A stretch of 64,000 nucleotides of DNA from Pseudodesulfovibrio portus (GCF_026000375.1 NZ_AP026708.1:2702001-2766000); one strand, 5' to 3'. Shown: positions 25,902 through 34,856, counted from the first letter of the stretch. Made by a program: numbers and translations. Notes: generated from the letters alone by a model not told the origin.

Positions 25902-27590
25902 ATGCATTTGATCATAGCCGCATCCATCCTGCTGCAACTGGCCGCCGCTGTCTGGGCATTGCGCCTCATCGCCCTGACCCGGCACCGCATTTCCTGGATA
26001 CTCATTGCCGTCGGCTTGGCCGGGATGGTCCATCGTCGGGTGTACACCCTGTGGTTGGGCCTGAAGGGTGCTGAAACACCGGACCTGACCTTCGAGGTCA
26101 TCGGTCTCGGGGTCTCGGCGGCGGTTTTCGCGGGGGTGGTCCTGATCCGGCCCGTTTTCCGGCAGCTCAGGGATGCCAACGACAAGCTGGTCGCCAGCGA
26201 AGAGCGGTTCCGCACGGTGGCCGATTTCACCTATGACTGGGAATACTGGCGCGGGCCGGACGGAGAGTTCCGGTACCTTTCGCCGTCGTGCCTGCGGGTG
26301 ACGGGGTTTGAGCGGGAGGCGTTCATGGCTGACCCGGGGCTCATGGAGCGGATCATCCACCCGGACGACGCGGAGCTGGTGGCCGACCACCTTGCCCGTG
26401 AGCGGGGGGCGGGCGATGCGGCGGACCTCGATTTCCGGATCATCGCGGCCGACGGGACCGTACACTGGGTCAGCCACCGATGCGCGCCCGTGACCGACGA
26501 GGAGGGCAATCACCTCGGCACCCGGGCCAGCAACCGGATCATCGACTCGCGCAAGCTCGCCGAGGAGGAGTTGCGGCGGAGCCGCAGGCAATACCGGAAT
26601 CTGGTCGAGCAGTCCCACGCCATCGTCCTGGAGCTCTCCCTGGACGGCAATATCCGGTTCATGAACCGCTTCGGGCGGGAATTCTTCGGCTATACCCAGG
26701 AGGAGTTGGAAGGGCGCAAGGCCTCAGAGTTGCTGTTCGCCGACGCGGGCGCCCTGAACCCGAGGGGCGATTCCTATCTCGACGAGGTCGAGGTCAGCCG
26801 CAGCAACGGCTCGAGCGCCTGGCTCTCCCTGGCTTCGTCCATGAGCATGGACCGGGATGACCGGGTCGTGGGCACCCTGTTCATCGGCATCGACATCACG
26901 GCACACAAGGCGGCGGAAAAGCTCAGGGAGGACGTGGAGCGCATGGTCCGGCACGACCTGAAGTCGCCGCTCATGGGGATTGTCGGGTTGCCGGGAATGC
27001 TGCTCAAGGCGGACAACCTGACCGACCGGCAGCGGGAGATGCTCGTGGTGCTGGAAGAGGCGGGCATGCGCATGATGGACCTGATCAACCAGTCCCTGAC
27101 CCTGTACAAGCTGGAGTCCGGGACCTATGACCATGACCCCGTGCCCACGGACTGGCTGTCCATTGTCCGGCGGGCGGCCCGGGGGCTGGAGTCGAACAAG
27201 GAGTTCGGCCAGCCGGTGGAGATCACGCTGGACGGCAGGCCGGTGGGCGTGGACGACACGCTCATCATCCCCGGCGATTCCACCCTGCTCTACTGCATGG
27301 CCGCCAACCTGCTCAAGAACGGCCTGGAGTCGGCGGGCGACGCGCCGGTGCGGGTGGCCTTCACCCGGGGCGATCCCGTGGTCATGGAGGTCCGCAACAG
27401 CCTGCCCGTGCCCGAGTCAGTGCGCGAGACGTTCTTCGCCAAGTATTCCACTCACGGCAAGCACAACGGAACCGGCCTGGGCACCTACAGCGCCCGGCTG
27501 GCCGTGAAGGCACACAAGGGAACCATCGCCATGAACACCACCGAGGAAGAGGGCACCGTGGTTCGCGTGGAGCTGCCGGGAATGGGCTGA
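25902..27590 (+). CDS. Membrane PAS-PAS sensor histidine kinase
   Basis: This 562-residue kinase has three N-terminal membrane helices in the first 85 residues (7TM/MASE-like short sensor) and two PAS domains (about 95-220 and 225-335). HisKA has His351 in VRHDLKSPL. A divergent ATPase domain contains NLLKNGLESA and GTGLGTYSARL; its G1 region (MEVRNSLPVP) lacks the DxGxG motif, as in some single-gene kinases. The ATG at 25902 is preferred over GTG 25896 by spacing to GGGAGG. It follows the NtrC-type gene by 34 bases and has no receiver of its own, so it may feed that regulator. Confidence 0.88.
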   Translation: MHLIIAASILLQLAAAVWALRLIALTRHRISWILIAVGLAGMVHRRVYTLWLGLKGAETPDLTFEVIGLGVSAAVFAGVVLIRPVFRQLRDANDKLVASEERFRTVADFTYDWEYWRGPDGEFRYLSPSCLRVTGFEREAFMADPGLMERIIHPDDAELVADHLARERGAGDAADLDFRIIAADGTVHWVSHRCAPVTDEEGNHLGTRASNRIIDSRKLAEEELRRSRRQYRNLVEQSHAIVLELSLDGNIRFMNRFGREFFGYTQEELEGRKASELLFADAGALNPRGDSYLDEVEVSRSNGSSAWLSLASSMSMDRDDRVVGTLFIGIDITAHKAAEKLREDVERMVRHDLKSPLMGIVGLPGMLLKADNLTDRQREMLVVLEEAGMRMMDLINQSLTLYKLESGTYDHDPVPTDWLSIVRRAARGLESNKEFGQPVEITLDGRPVGVDDTLIIPGDSTLLYCMAANLLKNGLESAGDAPVRVAFTRGDPVVMEVRNSLPVPESVRETFFAKYSTHGKHNGTGLGTYSARLAVKAHKGTIAMNTTEEEGTVVRVELPGMG

Positions 27591-27617
27591 GCCGCCCGGA
27601 TCACGTTTTCGGTTGAA

Positions 27618-28253
27618 TCAGGATCGGAGGGCGCGGACCGCCTGCACGGCTTCCGCAGCCAGCTCGCGCACCCGGTCGAAGTCCCGGTCCGCGAGGAGCT
27701 GTTTCTTGACCATCCAGCTGCCGCCGATGGCCAGGATGCGGTCCCAGGCGAGGTAGGGAGCCATGTTGTCCATGGACAACCCGCCCGTGACCATGAAGTC
27801 CATGGGCCGGAACGGGGCCGCCAGGCTCTTCAGCGTCTTGAGGCCGCCCATGGCCTCGGCAGGGAAGAATTTCACGGCAGGCAGTTCCCGGAGCACGGCC
27901 TGGGTCAGTTCGCTGGCCGTGCACACGCCGGGCATGACCGGAATGGATCGTTCCAGGCAGTAATCCACCACCACGGGGTCGAAGCCCGGAGCCACGATGA
28001 AGGCCGCCCCGGCGTCCATGGCCGCGTCCACCTGGGCCGTGGTCAGGACCGTGCCCGCGCCGACCAGCATGTCCGGGCATTCGCGGGTCATCAGCCTGAT
28101 GCCCTCGGCGGCGGCCGGAGTGCGGAAGGTCACTTCCGCGATGGGCAGCTCCCCGTCCACCAGGGCCTTGGCCAGGGGGACGGCGTGGCCCGGCTCGGGC
28201 AGGGCGACCACCGGGACGATGGACACGGCGCGTATGGTGTCGAGCAGATTCAT
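27618..28253 (-). CDS. eda: KDPG/KHG aldolase
   Basis: This 211-residue class I aldolase splits 2-keto-3-deoxy-6-phosphogluconate into pyruvate and glyceraldehyde-3-phosphate. Schiff-base Lys128 lies in AVKFFPAEA, catalytic Glu40 in AEVTFRTP, and the phosphate-binding Gly region in FMVTGGL. AGGAAAGC precedes the ATG. It is the last gene of the uronate cluster, 27 bases after the IclR gene, and completes the pathway started by KduI, KduD and KdgK. Confidence 0.93.
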   Translation of the reverse strand: MNLLDTIRAVSIVPVVALPEPGHAVPLAKALVDGELPIAEVTFRTPAAAEGIRLMTRECPDMLVGAGTVLTTAQVDAAMDAGAAFIVAPGFDPVVVDYCLERSIPVMPGVCTASELTQAVLRELPAVKFFPAEAMGGLKTLKSLAAPFRPMDFMVTGGLSMDNMAPYLAWDRILAIGGSWMVKKQLLADRDFDRVRELAAEAVQAVRALRS

Positions 28254-28280
28254 AAGCTTTCCTGACTTGCAGCGGACGGG

Positions 28281-29060
28281 CTACAGCGGTTTCACCGAGG
28301 AGGTCTTCCAGCGGTAGCCCATGCGGTGGGATATCTCCTGGGTCGCTTCCACCACCAGCGCGGCCACCCGCTTCAGGTCGAGGTCCGGCTGGCCTTCGAT
28401 TTCCCAGGCCACGCTGACCGCCGCGACGACCATGTTCCGGTAGTCGTAGATCGGTGCTCCGACGCACATGGTCCCCAGTTCGTTCTCCTGGTTGTCGTGC
28501 GCCCAGCCGCGCCGCCGGGTCAGGTCCACTTCCTTGAGCAGGTCGTGGACGTTGTCGATGGTGTACTCCGTGATCTTGTTGAACGGCCTGTTCTCATAGA
28601 GCTTGACGATTTCCGCCTCGGTCAGCCCGGTGAGCAGGGACTTGCCCAGGGAGGTGGCGTAGCTGGGCATCCGCTTGCCGATGATCTTGTAGCGGCGCAG
28701 GCTGTTGAAGGACTCGACCTTGTCGATGTAGACCACGTCGCCTTCCCGCATGATGGCCATGAACACGGTCTGCCCGGTCTGCCGGGAGAGCTGGTTCAGG
28801 ATGGGCTGGGCTTCGGTCTTGAGTTCCAGGCTGTTCAGGAAGGCGCTGGAAAGCTCGATGAATTCGAGCCCCAGCCGGTAGACTTTCCCCTGTTCGCGCT
28901 TCTCCACGTAACCCCGCTCCTGGAGCGCGGCCAGGATGCGGTGCGCCGTGGACTTGTTCAGGTTCATGCGCGTGGCGATCTCGGTGAGATTCAGTCCACC
29001 GGTTTCCCTGGACAAAAGTTCGACGATGTCGAAGGCGCGGTCGAGTGTCTGTACAGCCAT
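28281..29060 (-). CDS. IclR-family regulator of the uronate genes (KdgR-like)
   Basis: This 259-residue protein has an N-terminal winged HTH at about 5-65 (LTEIATRMNLNKSTAHRIL) and the IclR effector domain at about 80-250 (RYKIIGKRMPSYATSLGK, ELGTMCVGAPI). Its position between kduD and eda implies control of the cluster, probably as a repressor released by 2-keto-3-deoxygluconate, as for KdgR. Candidate operators are at 33674-33699 and 34790-34804. Confidence 0.92.
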   Translation of the reverse strand: MAVQTLDRAFDIVELLSRETGGLNLTEIATRMNLNKSTAHRILAALQERGYVEKREQGKVYRLGLEFIELSSAFLNSLELKTEAQPILNQLSRQTGQTVFMAIMREGDVVYIDKVESFNSLRRYKIIGKRMPSYATSLGKSLLTGLTEAEIVKLYENRPFNKITEYTIDNVHDLLKEVDLTRRRGWAHDNQENELGTMCVGAPIYDYRNMVVAAVSVAWEIEGQPDLDLKRVAALVVEATQEISHRMGYRWKTSSVKPL

Positions 29061-29069
29061 CGGATTCTG

Positions 29070-29831
29070 CTACCTTGCCAGCCAGCCGCCGTCAACGGCC
29101 ACGGTATACCCGTTCACGTATTCCGACGCCTTGGAGGCCAGGAAGACCACGCACCCCTTGAGGTCCTCGGGGTCGCCCCAGCGGTCGGCAGGGATGCGCG
29201 CCAGGATCTGCCTGTTGCGCTCTTCGTCGGCCCGCAGGGCAGCCGTGTTGTCAGTGGCGATGTAGCCGGGAGCGATGGCGTTGACCTGGATGCCCTTGGA
29301 CGCCCATTCGTTGGCCAGCAGCCGGGTCAGTCCCATGACGCCGCTCTTGGACGCGGTGTAGGAGCTGACCAGGATGCCCCCCTGGAAGGAGAGCATGGAG
29401 GCCACGTTGATGATCTTGCCGCCCCGGCCCTGCTCCACCATCTGTTTGGCGGCGGCCTGGCACAGGAAGAAGACGCTCTTCAGGTTCACGTCCATGACCT
29501 GGTCCCAGTCCTCTTCGCTGAATTCCAGGGCGGGGCTCCTGCGGATGATGCCCGCGTTGTTGACCAGGATGTCCACGCGGCCCAGTTCGGCCACGGCCTT
29601 GTCCACGATGGACCGGACGCAGCCCGGGTCCCCGAGGTCGGCCTGGATGGGGCAGAACCGGCGGCCCATGGCCGTGATTTCCTCTTCCACTCCGGTAGCC
29701 GTGGAGTGGAAGACCCCGGCGATGTCCGCGCCCGCCTCGGCCAGGCCGAGGGCCATGCCCCTGCCTATGCCCCGGTTGCAGCCGGTGACGATGGCCACCT
29801 TGCCGTCGAGTTTGAATTGATCGAGAATCAT
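29070..29831 (-). CDS. kduD: 2-dehydro-3-deoxy-D-gluconate 5-dehydrogenase (SDR)
   Basis: This 253-residue short-chain dehydrogenase has cofactor motif TGCNRGIG, NNAG, catalytic Ser in NVASM, and Tyr-x3-Lys in SSYTASKSG. The next gene upstream is kduI, which fixes its role as KduD: NAD(H)-dependent interconversion of 2,5-diketo-3-deoxygluconate and 2-keto-3-deoxygluconate. AAGGGGAAAACC precedes the ATG at 29831. It follows kduI by 10 bases. Confidence 0.92.
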   Translation of the reverse strand: MILDQFKLDGKVAIVTGCNRGIGRGMALGLAEAGADIAGVFHSTATGVEEEITAMGRRFCPIQADLGDPGCVRSIVDKAVAELGRVDILVNNAGIIRRSPALEFSEEDWDQVMDVNLKSVFFLCQAAAKQMVEQGRGGKIINVASMLSFQGGILVSSYTASKSGVMGLTRLLANEWASKGIQVNAIAPGYIATDNTAALRADEERNRQILARIPADRWGDPEDLKGCVVFLASKASEYVNGYTVAVDGGWLAR

Positions 29832-29841
29832 GGTTTTCCCC

Positions 29842-30669
29842 TTACTTGAGTTCACCCATGTCGATGCCGTCCATGTCGGTGAAGGTCTGGTTTTCGCCGG
29901 CCATGCCCCAGATGAAGGTGTAGGCGCCGGTGCCCACGCCCGAGTGCAGGGACCAACTGGGGGAGAGCACCACCTGGCCTTCCCGGACCACGATATGCCG
30001 GGTCTCGTCCGGTTCGCCCATGAGGTGGAAGACCACGTTTTCCGGGCTCATGTCGAAGTAGATGTAGGCCTCCATGCGGCGCTGGTGGGAGTGGGGAGGC
30101 ATGGTGTTCCAGACGCAGCCCGTTTCCAGGGTGGTCATGCCCATGACCAGCTGGCAGCTCTTGACGCCGTCTGGATGGATGTACTTGCGGATGGTCCGCT
30201 TGTTGCTGTTTTCCACCTCGCCCAGGGTGACGGGCTGGGCGTCGGCAAAGGAGATGTGGGTGGTCGGGTAGGTGGTGTGGGCCGGTGCGCTCAGGATGTA
30301 GAAGCGCGCCGGGTTGGCGGCGTCGTCGCTGTTGAAGGCGATCTCCCTGCCGCCCATGCCGATGAACAGGCCGTCGCGGGGGGCCATGGCGTACCCTTCG
30401 CCGTCCACGGCCACCGAGCCCGGGCCGCCGATGTTGATGACGCCCATCTCGCGGCGCTGCAGGAGGTAGTCCGCGCCGATGATCTTGGGGTCGGCTTCGA
30501 GACTGACCGGCTTGGTCGGTTTCACGCCGGCCACGATGAGGCGGTCGTAGAACGAGTAGACCATGGTCGGTTCTTCCTCGAACAGGGATTCGATCAGAAA
30601 GTGTTCGCGCAGCTCGTCAGTGTCCATGGCGGCGGCGTGATCAGGGTGTACTGCGTGGCGAACTTCCAT
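29842..30669 (-). CDS. kduI: 5-keto-4-deoxyuronate isomerase
   Basis: This 275-residue cupin-type isomerase converts 5-keto-4-deoxyuronate, from unsaturated uronic acids, to 2,5-diketo-3-deoxygluconate. The Zn-binding His-x-His...Glu set is in PPHSHQRRMEAYIYFD, and another His lies in SWSLHSGVGT. Length and motifs match KduI. AAGGAGCC precedes the ATG. It heads the kduI-kduD-iclR-eda run downstream of the TRAP genes. Confidence 0.94.
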   Translation of the reverse strand: MEVRHAVHPDHAAAMDTDELREHFLIESLFEEEPTMVYSFYDRLIVAGVKPTKPVSLEADPKIIGADYLLQRREMGVINIGGPGSVAVDGEGYAMAPRDGLFIGMGGREIAFNSDDAANPARFYILSAPAHTTYPTTHISFADAQPVTLGEVENSNKRTIRKYIHPDGVKSCQLVMGMTTLETGCVWNTMPPHSHQRRMEAYIYFDMSPENVVFHLMGEPDETRHIVVREGQVVLSPSWSLHSGVGTGAYTFIWGMAGENQTFTDMDGIDMGELK

Positions 30670-30694
30670 TGTATGGCTCCTTGAAGGTTTGAAT

Positions 30695-30709
30695 ATATGT
30701 TTTACATAT
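30695..30709. promoter_or_regulatory. Palindrome between dctM and kduI
   Basis: ATATGT-TTT-ACATAT is a perfect repeat 26 bases upstream of the kduI start and 7 bases after the dctM stop. It may be an operator or part of an internal promoter that separates kduI-eda from the TRAP genes. It differs from the TTTC/GAAA motif elsewhere in the cluster. Confidence 0.4.
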
Positions 30710-30716
30710 TAAGTAG

Positions 30717-31991
30717 TTAATAGAACAGTGAAGGCAGCCAGAGCGTCACCTGCGGCACGAACGTGATCAGCAGAAGCACGATCAGGTTGGCCAGCAGGAA
30801 TGGCGCGGCTGCGGTGAATATGGTCCCTATGCCGAGTTTACTTATTGCCGAGGCCACATTCAAGCACATGCCGACCGGCGGCGTGACCAGGCCCACGGCC
30901 AGGCCCGAGATGAGCAGGACGCCGAACTGGATGCCGTCCACGCCCACGGCCCGGGCGGCGGGCAGGAAGACCGGCGTGAGCAGCAGGATGGCCGGGCTGA
31001 CGTCGACGAAGGTGCCGGTGACGATGATGATGATGTCGAGCACCAGCAGCATGAGCAGGGTGGGCATGTCCAGGCCGGTGACGAACGCGGCCACGGTCTG
31101 GGGGATGCGCTCCAGGGCGAGAATCCAGATGTAGAGCTGGGACAGGGCGATGATGATCATGACCGTGGAACTGGTCAGGATGGCGCTCTTCATCAGCTCC
31201 GGCACCTTTTTCAGGTCCAGTTCGCGGATGACGAATGCGCCGACCAGGAAGGCGTAGAGGGCTCCCATGCCTGCGGATTCCGTGGCCGTGGCCACGCCGA
31301 AGACCACCGCGCCCACCACGAATGCGGGCATGATGATGGCCAGGATGGACTGCCTGGTCCGTTCCACGACCAGGGCGCGGGTCAGGACGATTTCTTCCTT
31401 GGGGTATTTCTTGATGTAGGAATACACGAGGGTGATGCCCAGCATCAATACGCCGATGAGCACGCCCGGGATCAGGCTGCCCATGAACAGCTGGCCCACG
31501 GATTCCTCGCTGACCAGGGCGTAGATGATCATCGGCACGCTGGGCGGGATGATCATGCCCATGGTGGAGGAGGCCACGGTGATGCCGCTGGAAAATTGGG
31601 GGGTATAGCCCTTCTTGACCATTTCCGGGATGAGTACCGCGCCCACGGACGCCGTGTCCGAGACCGAGGAGCCGGATATGCCGCCGAAGATCATGCTGGC
31701 CATGACGTTGACCGCGCCCAGGCCGCCGCGGAAGCGGCCGACGAAGATCATGCTGAAATTGATGAGTCGCGTGGTCACGCCGCCCGAGTTCATGAACAGG
31801 CCCATGAGGATGAACAGGGGGAGCGCGATCATGGCATAGGAATCCATGCCCGCGAACAGCCGCTGGGGCAGGACCGTCAGCAGTTCCGGGTGGACGAAAA
31901 GGAAATAGAGGAATCCGGAGACGCCCAGTGAATAGGCGATGGGAACGCCGAGCAGCAGGCAGATCATGAGGCTGCAGAGAAGAATCAGCAT
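30717..31991 (-). CDS. TRAP transporter large membrane subunit (DctM family)
   Basis: This 424-residue protein has about 12 membrane helices and DctM signatures: FGGISGSSVSDTASVGAVLIP, IIPPSVPMIIYA and LVTPPVGMCLN. It moves the substrate with sodium or proton symport, together with the DctQ and DctP subunits. It overlaps dctQ by 7 bases. Given kdgK on one side and kduI on the other, the substrate is probably a uronate, an unsaturated oligouronate product or 2-keto-3-deoxygluconate. Confidence 0.94.
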   Translation of the reverse strand: MLILLCSLMICLLLGVPIAYSLGVSGFLYFLFVHPELLTVLPQRLFAGMDSYAMIALPLFILMGLFMNSGGVTTRLINFSMIFVGRFRGGLGAVNVMASMIFGGISGSSVSDTASVGAVLIPEMVKKGYTPQFSSGITVASSTMGMIIPPSVPMIIYALVSEESVGQLFMGSLIPGVLIGVLMLGITLVYSYIKKYPKEEIVLTRALVVERTRQSILAIIMPAFVVGAVVFGVATATESAGMGALYAFLVGAFVIRELDLKKVPELMKSAILTSSTVMIIIALSQLYIWILALERIPQTVAAFVTGLDMPTLLMLLVLDIIIIVTGTFVDVSPAILLLTPVFLPAARAVGVDGIQFGVLLISGLAVGLVTPPVGMCLNVASAISKLGIGTIFTAAAPFLLANLIVLLLITFVPQVTLWLPSLFY

Positions 31992-32488
31992 GTGGTGTCA
32001 CTCCCTTGGAGATCGTCGCTGACGACGATGCGGATCATGTGAAGCAGACAGAAGAAGCAGGCCAGCCCGCATCCCAGGGGAATGATCGCCTGGACGATCC
32101 ACATGGGCAACCGCATGACCGGCGACTCGAACGCACCGGCCGAAGCGATCCAGGGGAGGCTGAACCAGCCCATCACGGCATTGACCATGCACACCAGCAG
32201 GCAGCCCACGAAGTCCATGACCTTCCGGAAGTTTCCTTTGGTCATGTCCTTGAGACAGCTGATCTTGATGTGCGTCCCGTTGCTGATGGCGGCTGCGGCC
32301 CCGAGGGCCGTGGTGTAGATGAACAGGAAATTCATGGCTTCGCTGCCCCAGATGAGTGAGGAGTTGAACCCGTACCGCAGGACAACCAGGGTCACCGTCA
32401 GGCAGAGGATGAACAGGAAGAACACGGTGACCGTGACTTCCAGCCCCTTCCTGAGCCAGTATTCGATTGTATCGAGCCAATAATGCAT
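31985..32488 (-). CDS. TRAP transporter small membrane subunit (DctQ family)
   Basis: This 167-residue protein has four membrane helices with the DctQ layout (VTLVVLRYGFNSSLIWGSEAM, conserved Trp-Gly-Glu). The ATG at 32488 is chosen because GGGGAGGGTTCT sits right before it; an open frame to 32524 has no ribosome site and runs into the hairpin. It couples the large subunit to the binding protein. Confidence 0.92.
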   Translation of the reverse strand: MHYWLDTIEYWLRKGLEVTVTVFFLFILCLTVTLVVLRYGFNSSLIWGSEAMNFLFIYTTALGAAAAISNGTHIKISCLKDMTKGNFRKVMDFVGCLLVCMVNAVMGWFSLPWIASAGAFESPVMRLPMWIVQAIIPLGCGLACFFCLLHMIRIVVSDDLQGSDTTC

Positions 32489-32515
32489 AGAACCCTCCCC
32501 TTCCACAGAGTCCAC

Positions 32516-32551
32516 GGCGATCACGGGAAGGGGGGTCTTCCCGTGATCGCC
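32516..32551 (-). repeat. Strong hairpin between dctP and dctQ
   Basis: Perfect 15-bp arms (GGCGATCACGGGAAG and complement) enclose a 6-base loop between the binding-protein and membrane-subunit genes. No T-run follows. Such intercistronic stems commonly protect the upstream mRNA and yield more binding protein than membrane subunits. Confidence 0.75.
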
Positions 32552-32571
32552 GATGTGTTACGGAGTTTCTA

Positions 32572-33564
32572 CTACTGAGCGATCTTCTGGGCGCGATTGA
32601 TGTCGTCCCAGGTGAAGTCGCCCTGATCGACATAGTACTGCCAGACCGGCTTCACGGCTTCGACGAATTCCTTGTAGGCGGCTTCTTCGAGGACGTTGAC
32701 CTCGAGCTTGCCCTTGAGGGTCTCGTAGTAGCCGTCTTCAGAGGCCAGCCAGATCTTGTTGCTGTAGTTCATGGTGTCCACGGACACTTCGTCGAAGACC
32801 TTCTGCAGGTCGGCGGGAAGGCCCTTGTACCATGCGGGGTTGACGTAGAACGGATCCGGATGGACCTGCCAGTTCAGGACGGACAGGTATTTCTGGACTT
32901 CGTAGAACTTCATGTCCACGCAGTTGGAGAAGGGGTTCTCCTGGCCGTCCACAACGCCGGTCTTCAGCGCCATGTAGGTCTCGGTGTAGGGGACCTGCTG
33001 CGGGTTGGCGCCCAGTTCCTTGAAGGTGCGGATGGTCACGTCGATGGGGGGCGTACGCAGCTTGAGGCCCTTGAGGTCGGCCACGGAAGTGATGGGACGG
33101 ACCTTGTTGGTGGGCTGGCGCATGCCGCCTGCAACGCCGGTGGCCGGGACGTAGAAGCCGTTGGCCATGGCGCCCTGGTTGATTTCCTTGCCCAGGTCGG
33201 AGTTCATGACCTTGACCACCTGGTCGGCGTTGGCGAACATGAAGGGCAGGGTGTACATCAGGTACTTCTTGTTGGCGCGTTCGAACAGGCCGCCGCGGCA
33301 GCCCTGGAGGTTGCCGAGCTTGACCATTTCAAGAACTTCGGACTCCTTGCCCAGGGTGCCGGAGAAGTACAGCTCGACCTTGATCTTGCCGTCGGAGCGT
33401 TTTTCCAGCTGCTCCTTGAAGTAGACCATGGATTTGCTTCGGGGATGGTTCTCCGACTGCGTGTTGGCATACTTGAACACGTGGTCCGCCGCAGAAGCCG
33501 AGCCGATCATGGCAGGCACGGCCATCGCGAATACGAGGACTGCAATCATCAGACGTCTGAACAT
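32572..33564 (-). CDS. TRAP transporter substrate-binding protein (DctP family)
   Basis: This 330-residue periplasmic protein has a signal peptide cleaved after about residue 24 (ASA-A). The fold is of the sugar-acid DctP type: FKYANTQSENHPRSK, LGKESEVLEMVKLG, and the Arg of GLKLRTPPID that binds a carboxylate. GGAGGG precedes the ATG at 33564 by 8 bases; the longer frame to 33648 is spurious. The carboxylate-binding Arg and the gene context fit uronates or ketodeoxy sugar acids. Confidence 0.94.
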   Translation of the reverse strand: MFRRLMIAVLVFAMAVPAMIGSASAADHVFKYANTQSENHPRSKSMVYFKEQLEKRSDGKIKVELYFSGTLGKESEVLEMVKLGNLQGCRGGLFERANKKYLMYTLPFMFANADQVVKVMNSDLGKEINQGAMANGFYVPATGVAGGMRQPTNKVRPITSVADLKGLKLRTPPIDVTIRTFKELGANPQQVPYTETYMALKTGVVDGQENPFSNCVDMKFYEVQKYLSVLNWQVHPDPFYVNPAWYKGLPADLQKVFDEVSVDTMNYSNKIWLASEDGYYETLKGKLEVNVLEEAAYKEFVEAVKPVWQYYVDQGDFTWDDINRAQKIAQ

Positions 33565-33673
33565 TTCGATACCCTCCTTGCAAAAAGGAAAAGTTGTTTC
33601 CCGGCATCTGTTTGTCGCAGATGTCGGCTTGGACCGCAACGGGACCAATTCTCCCTCCAGTCCCGCTCACACA

Positions 33674-33699
33674 ATTTCCATAATATGAAATTCATTTCA
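33674..33699. promoter_or_regulatory. Candidate IclR/KdgR operator before dctP
   Basis: Overlapping repeats ATTTC-N8-GAAAT (33674-33691) and TGAAATTCATTTCA (33686-33699, a perfect palindrome) lie 110-135 bases upstream of dctP. The TGAAAT/ATTTCA arms resemble KdgR boxes. The core CATAATATGAAA recurs with one change at 34793-34804. Confidence 0.6.
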
Positions 33700-33713
33700 C
33701 AAAACGGGCCCGG

Positions 33714-34664
33714 CTAGTCGGGGCCGGGCGCCATATGTGACAGAATATCCTTTCTCGCGGGTATGGGCGTCACGCAGCCGAAGCCCGTGGTGCTCAGCCC
33801 CGCCGCCGTGACCGCAAAGCGGGCACACCATTCGGGCGGGCGGTTTTCCATGTACGCGGCGGCAAATGATCCGGCAAAGGTATCGCCCGCCCCGGAGGCG
33901 TCCACCGCGTTCACCCGCATGGCCGGGATGCGCTTGATCCCGTCGCCGGACGCCAGCAGCGCGCCGTGGGTGCCCAGTTTCAGGACCACTGTCCCTGCGC
34001 CGAGCTCCAGGTATTTCCGGACGGCGGCTTCCGGCTCGATGGAGCCGAAAAGCATTTCGGTCTCTTCCATGCTGGGAAAGATGATGTCCGCCCGGGAAAC
34101 GGACTCCTCGATCACGCTGACGGCCTTTTCCATGGGCCACAGGGCCGGGCGGTAATTGGGGTCGTAGGAGATGAGGGTCCCGGCCTGCCGTGCGATGTCC
34201 ATGGCGGCGAAGGATGTCTCGCAGGCGGAGTCGGAGATGCCCTGGGTCACGCCGGTCACGTGGAGCAGGCGCGCCTCGCGGATGGACACCTCCGGCAGCA
34301 GGTCCGGGGTCATGAGCGAGGCCGCCGAGCCCGACCTGTAGTACGTGAAATAGTGGCTTCCGCTGTTCCGGGATATGAAATAGATGCCGGTGGGCCCGGC
34401 TGCGGAGCGCTTCACTAGGCTGGTGTCGATGCCCTCTTTGGCCCACATGTTCAGGAATGCGTCGCCAAAGGGGTCCTGGCCGATCTGGGTCAGCATGGAC
34501 ACGTCCCCGCCGGCCCTGCGGGCCGCCACCGCGAAGTTGGAGGCGTCGCCGCCGAAGCCGGTGATGAACGAGGAGACCGTGTCGAGGGTTCCTTCGTCGG
34601 TGGCCGACAACTCGATGAGTGGTTCGCCCAGTGAGATGATCGATTTTATGCTCGTTGCAGCCAT
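33714..34664 (-). CDS. kdgK: 2-keto-3-deoxygluconate kinase (PfkB family)
   Basis: This 316-residue sugar kinase has N-terminal SLGEPLIEL, the Gly-rich FGGDASNFAVAARR motif and the catalytic/anion-hole DASGAGDTFAGSF with its base Asp. It phosphorylates KDG to KDPG, the substrate of Eda at the other end of the cluster. The start at 34664 matches the usual N-terminus of the family. An upstream TTG frame to 34736 has a GGAGGAG inside it but would add non-conserved residues, so the start is less certain than the function. Confidence 0.9.
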   Translation of the reverse strand: MAATSIKSIISLGEPLIELSATDEGTLDTVSSFITGFGGDASNFAVAARRAGGDVSMLTQIGQDPFGDAFLNMWAKEGIDTSLVKRSAAGPTGIYFISRNSGSHYFTYYRSGSAASLMTPDLLPEVSIREARLLHVTGVTQGISDSACETSFAAMDIARQAGTLISYDPNYRPALWPMEKAVSVIEESVSRADIIFPSMEETEMLFGSIEPEAAVRKYLELGAGTVVLKLGTHGALLASGDGIKRIPAMRVNAVDASGAGDTFAGSFAAAYMENRPPEWCARFAVTAAGLSTTGFGCVTPIPARKDILSHMAPGPD

Positions 34665-34789
34665 GGTGTTTTCGGGTTGAGATTCTCCGGCTGCGCCCGC
34701 CGGTCGGAGGTCCTGTTTCTCCTCCGTTGGACCCAAATTAGGCGGCAGGCCAAATAGGCGTCAAGATGATTTCAATATTCAGATAAAGT

Positions 34790-34804
34790 TTTCATAATGT
34801 GAAA
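34790..34804. promoter_or_regulatory. Candidate IclR/KdgR operator before kdgK
   Basis: TTTCA-TAATG-TGAAA is a perfect 5-5-5 repeat, about 125 bases upstream of the kdgK start. It shares CATAATRTGAAA with the site before dctP. Both would be served by the IclR-family regulator of the cluster. Confidence 0.55.
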
Positions 34805-34856
34805 CAATGAAAAGAAGGGCGGGGAGCGGGCGCGCCCGGGAACCGGGGGAAGCGAA

